Assembly: GCF_000422665.1 (NCBI RefSeq)
Contig: NZ_KE383900.1
Location: 113,737 to 177,736 of the forward strand
Direction: 5' to 3'
DNA from: Ferrimonas senticii DSM 18821
GTDB lineage: Bacteria; Pseudomonadota; Gammaproteobacteria; Enterobacterales; Shewanellaceae
DNA: 64,000 nt
Below the pieces are notes generated by a model that made no database searches, had not been told where the DNA came from, and saw only the letters and a program-made list of their open reading frames with translations. Position numbers and translations under genes: made by a program. Below are positions 54,676-63,904 of this stretch, in pieces. Numbering within the stretch: position 1 is the first letter of the stretch; the number at the start of each line of letters is the position of its first letter.

Positions 54676-55611
54676 TTACTGGGTCACGGCAATCGGTGCG
54701 GATTCGTGCGCTTTGCCTTGTTCAATGGCGATCTCTACCCGGCGATTGCGTTTGCGGCCAGTCCAGGTGCCGTTGTCGGCAATCGGATAATACTCAGCCA
54801 ACCCTTGCACCCGCATGCGGGCTTCATCAAAGCCATCCACCGAGCTCATCTGATGCGCCACCGCCACCGCTCGCTGGCTGGACAGTTCCCAGTTCGAGCC
54901 ATACAGCTCATTATTGATCTTGCCAGAGTCGGTATGACCGCTGACGGTGATGATCCCCGGCACATCCTTGAGCAGTTCGGCGATTTTATCGATCACCGGT
55001 CGAAACTTTGGCTGCAAAAACGCCGAAGCGGCAGGGAAAGCCCCTTGCTCTTGCACCCGAATAATCAGTTGCTGACCTAAGGATTCAATCTCAATCGCCC
55101 CATCTTCTATTTGTTCCTGAAGCTCAGCGGCGATCCGCTTGGCTAAGGTATCCTGCTGCTGACCGGCATTGTTGGCATCGCGACTGGCATTGGCTTGCTG
55201 TTGGTCCTGTTGCTTGCGGGGCGAATCGGCCCCGCCCTTTTGTGAGGCGTTGCCCTCTTTAGCACCGCCAACTCGGTCTGATTTGCCATCTTGGTAGTGC
55301 AAGCTGTTGCGGGTCAATTCGACGGTATGCTGTTGGATCACCTCAATCGGGGTGGGATCCGGACGACCGGGACGAAACTCCATGGCGATCACCGAGGTGC
55401 CTTTGGGGATGTCGCTGACCTCAATCCGATTTTGCACTCCAAAGGCGTACTTCATCGAACCGGCTACCTGCTTAAACTTGAGCACATCCATCTCGGAAAA
55501 CGCCAACAGCAACACGAAGAAGCACATCAACAGCGACATCAGATCGGCGAAGGTTGCCATCCACGCTGGCGAGCCGGCTGATTGTTTCTTTTGCGGCAAC
55601 TCTAAGCTCAT
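54676..55611 (-). CDS. pomB: Sodium-type flagellar stator protein PomB (MotB family)
   Basis: A 311-residue single-span protein. The ion-channel helix is WMATFADLMSLLMCFFVLLLAFSEMDVLKFKQ (read in segments), with the essential Asp at residue 23. A linker rich in Q, N, D and G follows, then an OmpA-type peptidoglycan-binding domain with ITVSGHTDSG, NWELSSQRAV and GRKRNRRVEI. Together with PomA it forms the torque-generating unit. The close fit to Vibrio PomB argues for Na+ rather than H+. Confidence 0.95.
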   Translation of the reverse strand: MSLELPQKKQSAGSPAWMATFADLMSLLMCFFVLLLAFSEMDVLKFKQVAGSMKYAFGVQNRIEVSDIPKGTSVIAMEFRPGRPDPTPIEVIQQHTVELTRNSLHYQDGKSDRVGGAKEGNASQKGGADSPRKQQDQQQANASRDANNAGQQQDTLAKRIAAELQEQIEDGAIEIESLGQQLIIRVQEQGAFPAASAFLQPKFRPVIDKIAELLKDVPGIITVSGHTDSGKINNELYGSNWELSSQRAVAVAHQMSSVDGFDEARMRVQGLAEYYPIADNGTWTGRKRNRRVEIAIEQGKAHESAPIAVTQ

Positions 55612-55616
55612 GAAGA

Positions 55617-56381
55617 TTACTCTTTCAGGGCGTCAATGGTGCGGGCTGTCTCTTTGAGGTAGTTCTTCAAAAAGCCCTCAATCACTTTCGGATTCTGGCC
55701 ATCTTGAATCGCCAGTACCGCATCCATAATCAAGCGGCGATTAAGCATCTCCTCATTCATTCGCAGTTCCAGCTTATCGGCAATGGGCAACGCCATCATA
55801 TTGGCGATGATAGCCCCGTATAAAGTGGTTAACAGCGCGATCGCCATCGCAGGGCCAATCGATTTCGGATCATCCATGTTGTTGAGCATCGCCACCAAGC
55901 CGATTAGGGTACCGATCATCCCCATCGCCGGGGCGATATCCCCAAGTTTACGGAAGATATCAATGCCAACATTGTGACGCTCAATGGTCAGAACGATATC
56001 TTTACTAAGGGCACCACGCACCACCTCAGCATCGTGGCCATCCACCAGCAGATCGACCGCTTTTCGCATAAAAGAGTTATTCACCTCCACCTCTTCCAGC
56101 GCCAAGAAGCCGCCTTTACGGGCAGAATCGGCCATCGCTACCGCTTGTTCAATCAGATCGTCGGGTTTGTCGATGCGGAACATAAACGCTTTAGCGGCGA
56201 TCTTTACCGAACCAAAAAATTGGCCGATGTTGAACTTCATCATCACCACAAACAGGGAACCACAAACCACAATCAGCAAACTGGGCACGTTAAAGAAGAT
56301 GGCTGGGTCGCCACCATCAAACATCGCCATCACTACAAACGCGAAAGCCCCGATAATGCCAATTAATGTCGCTAGATCCAC
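55617..56381 (-). CDS. pomA: Sodium-type flagellar stator protein PomA (MotA family)
   Basis: A 254-residue four-span protein. It begins MDLATLIGIIGAFAFVVMAM (GTG start at 56381 with GAGGAG upstream). The cytoplasmic loop has KGGFLALEEVEVNN and the charged VRGALSKDIVLTIERHN. The last two helices are in APAMGMIGTLIGLVAMLNNMDD and MAIALLTTLYGAIIANM. It matches Vibrio PomA by eye through NRRLIMDAVLAIQDGQNPKVI. Five bases separate it from pomB. Confidence 0.95.
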   Translation of the reverse strand: MDLATLIGIIGAFAFVVMAMFDGGDPAIFFNVPSLLIVVCGSLFVVMMKFNIGQFFGSVKIAAKAFMFRIDKPDDLIEQAVAMADSARKGGFLALEEVEVNNSFMRKAVDLLVDGHDAEVVRGALSKDIVLTIERHNVGIDIFRKLGDIAPAMGMIGTLIGLVAMLNNMDDPKSIGPAMAIALLTTLYGAIIANMMALPIADKLELRMNEEMLNRRLIMDAVLAIQDGQNPKVIEGFLKNYLKETARTIDALKE

Positions 56382-56444
56382 AGCTGCTCCTCACTCACCT
56401 TAGACTGCCTCTAAGATCGCCAAATAAAACCGGATATACCTCGG

Positions 56445-56472
56445 TTATCGGACGTAGGTCAGCCAAGCTTGA
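56445..56472 (-). promoter_or_regulatory. Possible flagellar sigma-28 promoter of pomAB
   Basis: On the minus strand TCAAGCTT (56472-56465), a 12-base spacer, then TCCGATAA (56452-56445), about 65 bases before the pomA start. It fits 6 of 8 and 7 of 8 of the FliA consensus TAAAGTTT/GCCGATAA, but the spacer is one base long. Confidence 0.4.
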
Positions 56473-56565
56473 GGAATATTTCACAGGCTGGAAGTGGCTC
56501 AATTGAATCTATAACGGCAACCAAGTACCTTTGGCGGCCAGAATCAGACGATGGGAATGGCAGAG

Positions 56566-56802
56566 ATGGCCAAGAAACCGGAAAACCTCAGCTTTGAAGA
56601 ATCCGTGCAGGAGTTAGAGCAGATCGTGGCGCAGCTGGAACAGGGCGAAATTCCACTGGAACAGGCACTTAAACAGTTTGAGCGGGGCATCACCTTGGTG
56701 CGCGCCAGCCAGAGCAAACTCGACCACGCCGAACAACAAGTCGCGATTCTGTCACGTAACGATCTCGACGCGCCATTGCTGCCATTTCAAGGCGAGGAAT
56801 AA
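56566..56802 (+). CDS. xseB: Exodeoxyribonuclease VII small subunit
   Basis: A 78-residue helical protein MAKKPENLSFEESVQELEQI with the conserved LEQGEIPLEQALKQFERGI and LDHAEQQVAIL. It wraps around XseA to form ExoVII. ATG 56566 has GGGA nine bases upstream and matches the usual MxKKP start; ATGs at 56551 and 56557 are alternatives. It lies three bases before ispA, the standard xseB-ispA-dxs order. Confidence 0.95.
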   Translation: MAKKPENLSFEESVQELEQIVAQLEQGEIPLEQALKQFERGITLVRASQSKLDHAEQQVAILSRNDLDAPLLPFQGEE

Positions 56803-56804
56803 CC

Positions 56805-57692
56805 ATGCTCGACCGGGCAATTTGCCACTACCAAACTCGGGTCAATAACACCCTAGCCACCATCTTCAATCAACTGCCCATTACCGATGCTAAGCTGCTG
56901 GAAGCGATGCGCTACGCGGTGCTGCTGGGCGGCAAACGGGTGCGACCGTTTTTGGTGTACGCCAGCGGCGAGATGCTGGGCGCTAAAACTGAGCATCTGG
57001 ACGCGCTGGCGGCGGCGGTTGAGTGCATTCACGCGTATTCGCTGGTGCACGACGATCTGCCGGCGATGGACAACGACGCGCTGCGCCGTGGCCAGCCGAC
57101 GGTTCACATCGCCTTTGATGAAGCCACCGCGATTTTAGCCGGCGACGCCCTGCAAACCTTGGCGTTTGAGATTATCGCCGAGTGCCCACTGCCAGCTTAT
57201 GCCGAAGCCAATCGCATCAAGATGATTCAGGTATTGGCCAAAGCTTCCGGCTATCAAGGGATGTGCGGTGGCCAAGCGATCGATCTGGCCAGCACTGGCC
57301 AGCGTATCGACATCAATAAGCTGACCCAACTGCACCAACTGAAAACCGGCGCGCTGATCCGCAGCGCGGTACAACTTGGGATGTTAGCGGCGCCCAATGG
57401 CAGCGCCGAAGAACACGCTTCGTTGGTCGATTACGCTGAAAAAATTGGTCTTGCCTTCCAAGTGCAAGACGACGTGCTCGACATCGTTGGCGACACCGAA
57501 CAGCTGGGCAAACCGCAGGGCAGCGATCTGGCCGCGGACAAAAGCACCTACCCGGCACTACTTGGTCTCGATGGCGCCCGTGATGTAGCGCAGACTCTCT
57601 ATCAAGACGCCCTGACAGCGGTCACAAAGTTGCCGTACAATAGTGAACTACTGGAGCAGTTCGCCCGCTATATTATCGAGCGAAATCAATAA
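56805..57692 (+). CDS. ispA: Farnesyl diphosphate synthase
   Basis: A 295-residue prenyl transferase joining DMAPP/GPP with IPP to give FPP. The first Asp-rich motif is [15 protein letters not shown], the second [13 protein letters not shown]. The chain-length region upstream of the first motif and GGKRVRPFL at the N terminus are typical. Product precursors come from dxs (next gene) and ispH in the same window. Confidence 0.97.
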   Translation: MLDRAICHYQTRVNNTLATIFNQLPITDAKLLEAMRYAVLLGGKRVRPFLVYASGEMLGAKTEHLDALAAAVECIHAYSLVHDDLPAMDNDALRRGQPTVHIAFDEATAILAGDALQTLAFEIIAECPLPAYAEANRIKMIQVLAKASGYQGMCGGQAIDLASTGQRIDINKLTQLHQLKTGALIRSAVQLGMLAAPNGSAEEHASLVDYAEKIGLAFQVQDDVLDIVGDTEQLGKPQGSDLAADKSTYPALLGLDGARDVAQTLYQDALTAVTKLPYNSELLEQFARYIIERNQ

Positions 57693-57718
57693 TTACCCTT
57701 GCAAGCGATCAAACCGAC

Positions 57719-59587
57719 ATGAGCGACACCTTTACCGATTTTCCTTTGCTAGCTCAAGCTCTTGAGCCAAAGCAACTACGCCAATTGCCGGTCAACCAGT
57801 TGGCGCCGCTAGCGGATGAGGTGCGCCAGTTCTTGCTGCGCTCAGTCGGTCGCTCATCCGGTCACTTTGCCTCTGGCCTTGGCACCGTCGAACTGACTGT
57901 GGCACTGCACTACGTCTACAACACCCCGTTTGACCGACTGGTGTGGGACGTTGGCCATCAAGCCTACCCGCATAAAATCCTCACCGGCCGTGCAGAGAAG
58001 ATGCACACCATCCGTCAAAAGGACGGTCTGCACCCATTCCCATGGCGCGAAGAGAGCGAGTACGACACCTTAAGTGTGGGCCACTCCAGCACCTCAATCA
58101 GTGCTGCACTGGGGATGGCGATTGCCGCCGATAAAGAGGGTCAAGGCCGCAAGGTGGTGGCGGTAATTGGCGATGGTGCCATCACCGGTGGCATGGCGTT
58201 TGAAGCGATGAATCACGCCGGCGATATCCACAAAGATATGCTGGTGATCATCAACGATAACGAGATGTCGATCTCAGAGAACGTTGGCGCGCTCAACAAT
58301 CACATGGCGCGGATCATGTCGGGCAGCCTATACACCACCATCCGTGAGGGCGGCAAAAAGGTGTTGGCGCACATGCCACCAATCAAAGAGTTGGCTCGCC
58401 GCGCCGAAGAGCACCTGAAAGGGATGGTGGTTCCAGGCACCCTGTTTGAGGAGCTTGGCTTTAACTACATCGGCCCAATTGACGGCCACGATGTCGAAGG
58501 CTTGGTGTCGACGTTGAGCAACATGCGCAACCTGAAAGGGCCGCAGATCCTGCACGTGATGACCAAAAAGGGCAAAGGCTATGCCCCAGCAGAGCAAGAT
58601 CCGATCACCTATCACGCGGTGCCGAAGTTCAACCCAGAACTGTTTAAGCTACCAAAAGACAAACCGGGTCAGCCGACCTTCTCCAAAGTGTTTGGCGATT
58701 GGCTGTGTGATATGGCCGAGCAAGATCCAACCTTGATGGCGATCACCCCAGCGATGCGCGAAGGTTCCGGCATGGTCGAGTTCTCGCAGCGCTTCCCAGA
58801 GCAATACTTCGACGCCGCGATTGCCGAACAACACGCGGTAACCCTGGCGACCGGTTTTGCCTGTGAGGGCTTAAATCCGGTGGTGGCGATCTACTCCACC
58901 TTCCTGCAGCGCGGTTACGACCAGTTGATCCACGACGTGGCGATCATGAACTTGCCGGTGCTGTTTGCCATCGACCGTGGTGGTCTGGTGGGCGCCGACG
59001 GTCAAACCCACCAAGGGGCGTTTGATCTGTCGTTCCTGCGTACCGTGCCAAACATGACCATCATGGCGCCAGCGGATGAAAACGAATGTCGGCAGATGCT
59101 GTACACCGGCCACAAGCTGCAAAGCCCTGCGGCAGTGCGTTACCCGCGCGGTAACGGCATCGGCGTGCCATTGGAACAAGAGATGACCGCAATGCCGATC
59201 GGTAAAGCGGAGATCCGCCGTCAAGGTAACAGCGGTATCGCCATCTTCAGCTTCGGCACCATGATTGGTTACGCGCTTGAAGCCGCCGAGCAGCTAGACG
59301 CTACCGTGGTTAACATGCGCTTTGTGAAGCCGCTGGATCACGACATGGTGAAGCAGATTGTGGAAAGCCACGATAAGCTGATCACCCTGGAAGAGAACGC
59401 CATCATGGGCGGCGCTGGCAGTGCGGTAATCGAATCGATGATGGCCCAAGGCTTGGCCAAGCCAGTGCTGCAGCTAGGGTTGCCAGATCGCTTTATTGAG
59501 CAAGGCACTCAAGAGGAGATGCATACGGTACTGGAGATCGACGGCCCCGGCATTATCAAGCGCGCCAGCGAGTTCTTTAAGCTGTAA
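57719..59587 (+). CDS. dxs: 1-deoxy-D-xylulose-5-phosphate synthase
   Basis: A 622-residue thiamine diphosphate enzyme joining pyruvate and glyceraldehyde-3-phosphate; it feeds isoprenoids, thiamine and pyridoxal. The ThDP motif is [20 protein letters not shown]...IINDN, the early [16 protein letters not shown] is present, and the pyrimidine domain carries [11 protein letters not shown] and [12 protein letters not shown]. The length matches E. coli (620). It is the last gene of xseB-ispA-dxs, ended by a strong terminator. Confidence 0.98.
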   Translation: MSDTFTDFPLLAQALEPKQLRQLPVNQLAPLADEVRQFLLRSVGRSSGHFASGLGTVELTVALHYVYNTPFDRLVWDVGHQAYPHKILTGRAEKMHTIRQKDGLHPFPWREESEYDTLSVGHSSTSISAALGMAIAADKEGQGRKVVAVIGDGAITGGMAFEAMNHAGDIHKDMLVIINDNEMSISENVGALNNHMARIMSGSLYTTIREGGKKVLAHMPPIKELARRAEEHLKGMVVPGTLFEELGFNYIGPIDGHDVEGLVSTLSNMRNLKGPQILHVMTKKGKGYAPAEQDPITYHAVPKFNPELFKLPKDKPGQPTFSKVFGDWLCDMAEQDPTLMAITPAMREGSGMVEFSQRFPEQYFDAAIAEQHAVTLATGFACEGLNPVVAIYSTFLQRGYDQLIHDVAIMNLPVLFAIDRGGLVGADGQTHQGAFDLSFLRTVPNMTIMAPADENECRQMLYTGHKLQSPAAVRYPRGNGIGVPLEQEMTAMPIGKAEIRRQGNSGIAIFSFGTMIGYALEAAEQLDATVVNMRFVKPLDHDMVKQIVESHDKLITLEENAIMGGAGSAVIESMMAQGLAKPVLQLGLPDRFIEQGTQEEMHTVLEIDGPGIIKRASEFFKL

Positions 59588-59606
59588 TGCCAGCAGCTTA
59601 AATTCA

Positions 59607-59638
59607 CCAAGCCCCGCCATTGCGGGGCTTGGTTTTTT
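59607..59638 (+). terminator. Terminator of xseB-ispA-dxs
   Basis: An 11-bp perfect stem CCAAGCCCCGC/GCGGGGCTTGG (59607-59617 with 59622-59632), then TTTTTT. Confidence 0.97.
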
Positions 59639-60348
59639 ATCGCATAACGTGGCAATAAAGTTGGTAGTGATTAGTTAGCCGTGAGCGGTAACAGCAAGAT
59701 CGTCGGTGATCGCCAATTTCTATCTCCTTCTTTCATAGCTGTAAGCCTCCGGCGGGAAAGGGTTTCACCCTTTTCAATCCCAAATGCCTCCAACACGGCG
59801 ATACCCCTTCGCTCCTTGCGCTGCTCCTTTCGGCACTGCGCGGATGCATCGTCCCTGACTTAGCCGCGCACTTCGGCCATCCATGGCCTACGGCCTCAAT
59901 GCGCAGCACACCACTCAGCGCCGCGAGTCGGCCAAAGCCCATTGGCGCAACCGTCATCTATAAATTGCATTGGTTGCGCATTCGATAACGGTGATTTGAA
60001 GTGCTTTTAGCCGACTTGTTGACGCCGAGTAAAACCGCAAACGCAGCGGCAAGCCGAGGGCAGGATGCCCGAGAGGCCCGTGAAGGCAGGGATGCCGCCT
60101 CGGGCCGATGCTGCCGCAAAGTGCGGTGAGAACGAGGGGCTTTCGTCAACCTTGGAGGCGTAGGGGAATCCAAAGGGCGCAGCCCTTGGCCGCCGGAGGC
60201 AAAAGCAACGAAGTACAGCGATGCTATAAAAAATCGAAACACCGACCTGCCAACCAACAATCCCGAGAACGCGTTCTCGGCTACGATTCAATTGACGGCC
60301 GTAGCTCTTACCTAACCACTGATAACTAAAAACTGCCGTTAACTGCGA
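59639..60348. repeat. Gene-free 700-bp region with two inverted, diverged repeat arms
   Basis: No convincing gene. Two 49-bp arms face each other. At 59745-59793: GCCTCCGGCGG, a small hairpin AAAGGGTTTCACCCTTTT, AATCCC, then GCCTCCAA. At 60152-60200 the reverse complement has the same order: GCCTCCGGCGG, AAGGGCTGCGCCCTT, ATTCCC, GCCTCCAA. The 360 bases between are GC-rich and contain phrases such as GGCAGGATGCC and GGCAGGGATGCC. ORFs on either strand here look like by-products of this composition. It most resembles dispersed intergenic repeat material. Confidence 0.6.
60263..60280. repeat. 18-bp perfect palindrome
   Basis: CCGAGAAC-GC-GTTCTCGG lies 68 bases downstream of the lipoprotein gene's stop (read on the minus strand). 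It could be a terminator stem or a protein site; there is no T-tract. Confidence 0.6.
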
Positions 60349-60978
60349 TTAACCAAAGAACAACCGCCACAGCCAGCCACGGGAGAGATCCTTTTCGCAG
60401 CTACGGAACTGGGCGGCATAGCGTTTAGCGCGGGCATCGACTTTACGCGCCACTGGCGGCAGCCACGCTTTGCCACGATAGGTACCGCGCTTATAGCCAC
60501 CCCAACCTTCGTGGTAATTCAGGTACTGAGCATAGGCATCCCACTTGGAAACACCATTGATCTTGTTGGTTTTATAGATAAACCAGCCCATAAAATCGTG
60601 GGCGTCATCAAAGTCATCACGATCGGCCCAGCCATTGCCAGTTTCCCGTTGGTAGTCTTCCCATGTCAGCGTTTTAGCCTGAGCGTAACCGTAAGCGCTC
60701 GAGGCTCGGCCATAAGGGATAAACCCAAGGAAGTAACGCATCGGTGGCGCGGCGTTATGCCGGAACGAACTCTCTTGATACATCATCGCCATCGGCACAT
60801 GCACCGGTACGCCCCACTTCTCTTTGGTGTTGATCGCCGCGTGGTACCAATCGCGATTTTCCTCAAAGATGGCGCACAGGTTTTCAGGATTACGCGGCGG
60901 CGGTGTGGCGCAGCCAGACAAGCTAACGATAAGCCCGATCCCCAGCCCAACCTGTAACAAATGACGCAGATAACTCAT
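60349..60978 (-). CDS. Lipoprotein with lytic-transglycosylase (SLT) fold
   Basis: A 209-residue protein. The type II signal peptide has lipobox LSGC at about residue 20-23, and the mature N terminus is ATPPPRN. The middle contains AMMYQESSFRHNA, where Glu in YQESSF matches the catalytic Glu of SLT transglycosylases, followed by SSAYGYAQAKTLTWEDY (compare the SxGxxQ family segment) and YAQYLNYHEGWGGYKRGTY. It is probably an outer-membrane murein-cleaving enzyme. It may be preceded by a 10-residue leader peptide (61057-61089). Confidence 0.85.
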   Translation of the reverse strand: MSYLRHLLQVGLGIGLIVSLSGCATPPPRNPENLCAIFEENRDWYHAAINTKEKWGVPVHVPMAMMYQESSFRHNAAPPMRYFLGFIPYGRASSAYGYAQAKTLTWEDYQRETGNGWADRDDFDDAHDFMGWFIYKTNKINGVSKWDAYAQYLNYHEGWGGYKRGTYRGKAWLPPVARKVDARAKRYAAQFRSCEKDLSRGWLWRLFFG

Positions 60979-61056
60979 TGGCGATAAAAGAGAATTAAAA
61001 ATAAGAAAAAAATTTTGCCTGTTTCAGGAACTAAATAAAAGAGACTGTGGTCATAA

Positions 61057-61089
61057 CTAGCGAACCGAATACATCAAGTTCATCATCAT
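61057..61089 (-). CDS. Possible 10-residue leader peptide (MMMNLMYSVR)
   Basis: Three successive ATG codons directly after GGAGG (three, six and nine bases spacing), then AACTTGATGTATTCGGTTCGC and TAG. The excellent ribosome site and the position 78 bases before the lipoprotein gene suggest a translated leader. A short CCTG-AAA-CAGG hairpin with a following T-run lies between it and the gene. Unproven; there is no homologue I recognise. Confidence 0.4.
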   Translation of the reverse strand: MMMNLMYSVR

Positions 61090-61101
61090 TATCCTCCAAT
61101 T

Positions 61102-61143
61102 AGCGAGCATCAACCGGGCAGGGGTGAGCTCGCTTTTTTTTTT
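61102..61143 (+). terminator. Hairpin with T-tract on the plus strand
   Basis: AGCGAGC (61102-61108) pairs with GCTCGCT (61128-61134), followed by ten T. No plus-strand gene ends just upstream. On the minus strand the same hairpin would sit in the 5' leader immediately before the tiny MMMNLMYSVR frame. Confidence 0.6.
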
Positions 61144-61348
61144 ACCCCATTGGTTGTAGTCATTCCCAGCGTTCACAATCAAGCACCAAAGCGTGATACG
61201 CATCACCCACCACAAACCAAATTCGAGCGGTTGATCATGGCAATGAGATTTGCCAGCAAATTAGATGAAAAGTTGGCCTGCGGCCACTTTACAGCCTGCG
61301 GTGACACTGCTTAAATGCGCGGCTTCGTTTCCACATCAGCAACAACCT

Positions 61349-61966
61349 ATGTCATTAGAGCTGTATCTGGTCTATCTGCTGACCATCGTGGTGCTGCTTG
61401 CAGCCCCTGGTCCCATGACCTTAATGACCCTGTCTACCAGTGTCCGCTATGGCTACGGTAAAGCCCTATATACGGTATTTGGCTCTAACCTTGCTGGCCT
61501 GATTGTGATGGGCTTATCCGCCGCTGGCGTTGGTGCCCTACTGCAACAGCAACCGATGTTGTTCGAGATGATGAAGCTGGCTGGTGCCGGTTATCTAATT
61601 TGGTTGGGGATCAGCGCTTGGCGCGCCAAAGTCGGCGATTGCAGTTGCAACACCTTTGCCGAGCAAGAGTGCCACTCTGGGGGATTGTTCTTTAAAACCC
61701 TGACCATCGGCCTTAGCAACCCCAAAGGATTGATCTTCTTTGCCGCACTGTTTCCGCAGTTTATTACCCAAGACCAGCCATTAGCGCCGCAACTGGGGAT
61801 CCTCTGCGCCAGCTTTACGGTGGTGGATTTTATTATCCTAAACTTGGTCGCCCTTGGTGGCTGCAAGCTGGCCAACCGTTTAGCGGAACCACAGTCGCAA
61901 CGGCGCTTTAACCGCGCTTGTGCGGTGGTGTTCCTCGCCCTCGGTGGCTCAGTCGCCATTGCTTAA
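61349..61966 (+). CDS. LysE/RhtB-family amino acid exporter
   Basis: A 205-residue inner-membrane protein with six predicted helices. The family start YLVYLLTIVVLLAAPGPMTLMTLSTSVRYG (read in segments) contains the conserved PGP motif. KLAGAGYLIWLGISAWRAK and the NPKGLIFFAALFPQF block follow. Such proteins export amino acids such as homoserine, threonine or lysine; the substrate is not deducible. I chose ATG 61349 (MSLELYLVYL); the frame extends 28 codons upstream through a non-membrane stretch. Confidence 0.92.
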   Translation: MSLELYLVYLLTIVVLLAAPGPMTLMTLSTSVRYGYGKALYTVFGSNLAGLIVMGLSAAGVGALLQQQPMLFEMMKLAGAGYLIWLGISAWRAKVGDCSCNTFAEQECHSGGLFFKTLTIGLSNPKGLIFFAALFPQFITQDQPLAPQLGILCASFTVVDFIILNLVALGGCKLANRLAEPQSQRRFNRACAVVFLALGGSVAIA

Positions 61967-61980
61967 GCGGCGCAATAGAA

Positions 61981-62010
61981 AACGCCCGAGTCATCGACTC
62001 GGGCGTTTTT
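61981..62010 (+). terminator. Terminator of the LysE-family gene
   Basis: A 12-bp perfect stem AACGCCCGAGTC/GACTCGGGCGTT around ATC, then TTT. It follows the stop codon by 14 bases. Confidence 0.95.
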
Positions 62011-62024
62011 GTCTGCGTTATTTC

Positions 62025-62271
62025 TAGGGCGTGTTGACGTTTGGTGTTTAGAATTTGGTCGAGGATAGCGGCTGTCAATCGAGGATTGCGATTGAAGGCA
62101 TAGTGGCTCTACGTCGAAATCGTATGACGAAGAGTGACGGCCGCTAGTCTGGCCCTGCAAGGCGCCCCTCAGTGGCCACGAAACAGCAAAACGAACCGAC
62201 CAAGTTCAATTTGCTGTCAAAAGTGGCCAATAATGGGCGCAAAAATATTCGGCAAAGGTCAACACGCCCTA
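62025..62271. mobile_element. MITE-like element, about 247 bp with TA flanks
   Basis: Terminal inverted repeats of about 17 bp with one mismatch: GGGCGTGTTGAC(G)TTTG at 62027-62043 and its complement CAAA(G)GTCAACACGCCC at 62253-62269. Both ends are flanked by TA (62025-62026 and 62270-62271), consistent with a TA target duplication. The interior has no ORF, hence non-autonomous. It lies between the LysE-family terminator and gshA, nine bases beyond the gshA stop. Confidence 0.8.
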
Positions 62272-62280
62272 CGTTGAAGG

Positions 62281-63837
62281 CTAGCGTTGCTGCGCTTCGA
62301 AGTAGTTGGCTAAGAACTCATCAAAGCTGCCAGTGTCCGCCTCTTCAATCTCCACCTGCTTACGATGGGAATCACAGACGGAGCTGACCAACTGCGCTTC
62401 GGTAAGCAACTGGTAATCTCGCTCTAACAGTTGCTGACGGTGCTGTCGTGCCAACTCACAAGCCCAGTGACCATGACCAGCTTCCAGACTCTCACGCAGT
62501 ACCCGCGCTGATAGGGTTTGCTCCGGATCGTTGACCGCCCCCTGCCATTGCGCTAAGGCGTCGCTGTAACGACTGTCACCATTGGCTTTATCAAGCACCT
62601 TAGCCACTTGTTGCCAGCGGCCAAACAGCTCGGTTAGCCAATCACTGAGTAACCGTGGTTGACCTTGGCACTGCAGCACCTTGCCCGGGCGCCGACCATC
62701 GAGCACCACCGCATCGAAGTTGGCGGCGTTCTCATCAACGTCAGTCGCCGTCAGCGGCGCCGAACGCTCGAGCAAACCATCCATCAAGAACAGATCCAAC
62801 AGCAGCACTTGGTCTCGTTCAATCCCTACCGCTGAGAATGGATTGACATCCAGCGCCCGCACTTCAACGTACTCCACCCCACCACGGGCCAACGCCTGCG
62901 TCGGAGTTTCACCGGTGTGGATCACTCGCTTCGGCCGGATCGAGGCATACAGTTCGTTTTCGATCTGCAGCACATTGCTGTTGAGCTGTACATACTCACC
63001 ATCGATCTTAACGCCAAATTGGGCGTACTCCTCGGAAGGCACACTGATGGCGTGGCGCAGATCACGGACGTATTCATCGATGCTATTAAGGCTGACCTTA
63101 AGCGCATCTTGGGCAGTATTGGTGTAGCCCAAATCGCTCATCCGCAATGAGGTCGCGTACGGCAGATAGAGGGTATTGCCCGCTTCGGTAAAGGCCAGGT
63201 CACTGCTGTTCTCTTTTAAGAACGACTTACACAACGATGGCGAGGCACCAAACAGGTACGCCAGCACCCACACATGACGGCGGTAGTGACGCAGCAACGA
63301 AAAGTAGCGGTCACTGATGTCGGCATGATCTTCTGGATTAACCCCAAGTGCCGGCCACAGGGCGCTTGGCACTGAGAAGTTAAAATGAATACCGGCGATC
63401 GCCTGCATCTTCGAGCCATAACGATGGTGTAAGCCGATGCGGTAAGTGGTTTTCATCTTACCGATGTGCGAGTTGCCGTACTGAGCAATCGGGATCGACT
63501 GATCAGGATCGATAAAACAGGGCATCGACAACGGCCACAGACGCTGTTCACCGATATTTTTCAGAACAAAGCTGTGGGTATCCGCCAAGTGCTGCAGCAG
63601 TTGATCGGGATCTTGATAAACCGGGGTGATCAACTCCAGCAACGATTCGCTGAAATCGGTGGTGATCCACGGATGAGTCAACGCCGAACCAAGAGCGCTA
63701 GCGTGAGGGTCTTGAGCCAACAGGCAGTTGGCCTCAATCCGCAAAGTTTCCCGCTCAATCCCACGGTTGAGCTGGGTCAAGGCATCGTGCCATTGGGGCT
63801 GCTCGAGGGTGGCGAGGGCCTGATTAAAGTCGCTCAA
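62281..63837 (-). CDS. gshA: Glutamate-cysteine ligase
   Basis: A 518-residue enzyme making gamma-glutamylcysteine, the committed step of glutathione synthesis. It matches the E. coli-type family: LNRGIERETLRI, ALGSALTHPWITTDFSESLLELITP, LWPLSMPCFI, QYGNSHIGKMKTTYRIGLHHRYG, AGIHFNFSVP and GVEYVEVRALDVNPF (read in segments). The length is the same as E. coli GshA. It is monocistronic, with a MITE directly behind it and an M16 peptidase upstream. Confidence 0.98.
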   Translation of the reverse strand: MSDFNQALATLEQPQWHDALTQLNRGIERETLRIEANCLLAQDPHASALGSALTHPWITTDFSESLLELITPVYQDPDQLLQHLADTHSFVLKNIGEQRLWPLSMPCFIDPDQSIPIAQYGNSHIGKMKTTYRIGLHHRYGSKMQAIAGIHFNFSVPSALWPALGVNPEDHADISDRYFSLLRHYRRHVWVLAYLFGASPSLCKSFLKENSSDLAFTEAGNTLYLPYATSLRMSDLGYTNTAQDALKVSLNSIDEYVRDLRHAISVPSEEYAQFGVKIDGEYVQLNSNVLQIENELYASIRPKRVIHTGETPTQALARGGVEYVEVRALDVNPFSAVGIERDQVLLLDLFLMDGLLERSAPLTATDVDENAANFDAVVLDGRRPGKVLQCQGQPRLLSDWLTELFGRWQQVAKVLDKANGDSRYSDALAQWQGAVNDPEQTLSARVLRESLEAGHGHWACELARQHRQQLLERDYQLLTEAQLVSSVCDSHRKQVEIEEADTGSFDEFLANYFEAQQR

Positions 63838-63861
63838 TCCAATTCTCTTTATTCAAAAACG

Positions 63862-63888
63862 AAAGGGTGGCATGGCCACCCTTTGTTA
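63862..63888 (-). terminator. Terminator of the M16 peptidase gene
   Basis: A 10-bp perfect stem AAAGGGTGGC/GCCACCCTTT around ATG, followed on the minus strand by CGTTTTT. It separates the M16 gene from gshA. Confidence 0.93.
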
Positions 63889-63904
63889 AAGCCAATGTTG
63901 TATT

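Noticed and set aside
59745-60200. A possible CRISPR array
   Set aside because: Only two diverged arms in inverted orientation, no regular spacer-repeat pattern and no cas genes.
59733-60329. Several 60-100 residue frames on both strands after dxs
   Set aside because: Arg-, Pro- and Ser-rich, low-complexity translations of the inverted repeat region; no ribosome sites. Treated as non-coding.
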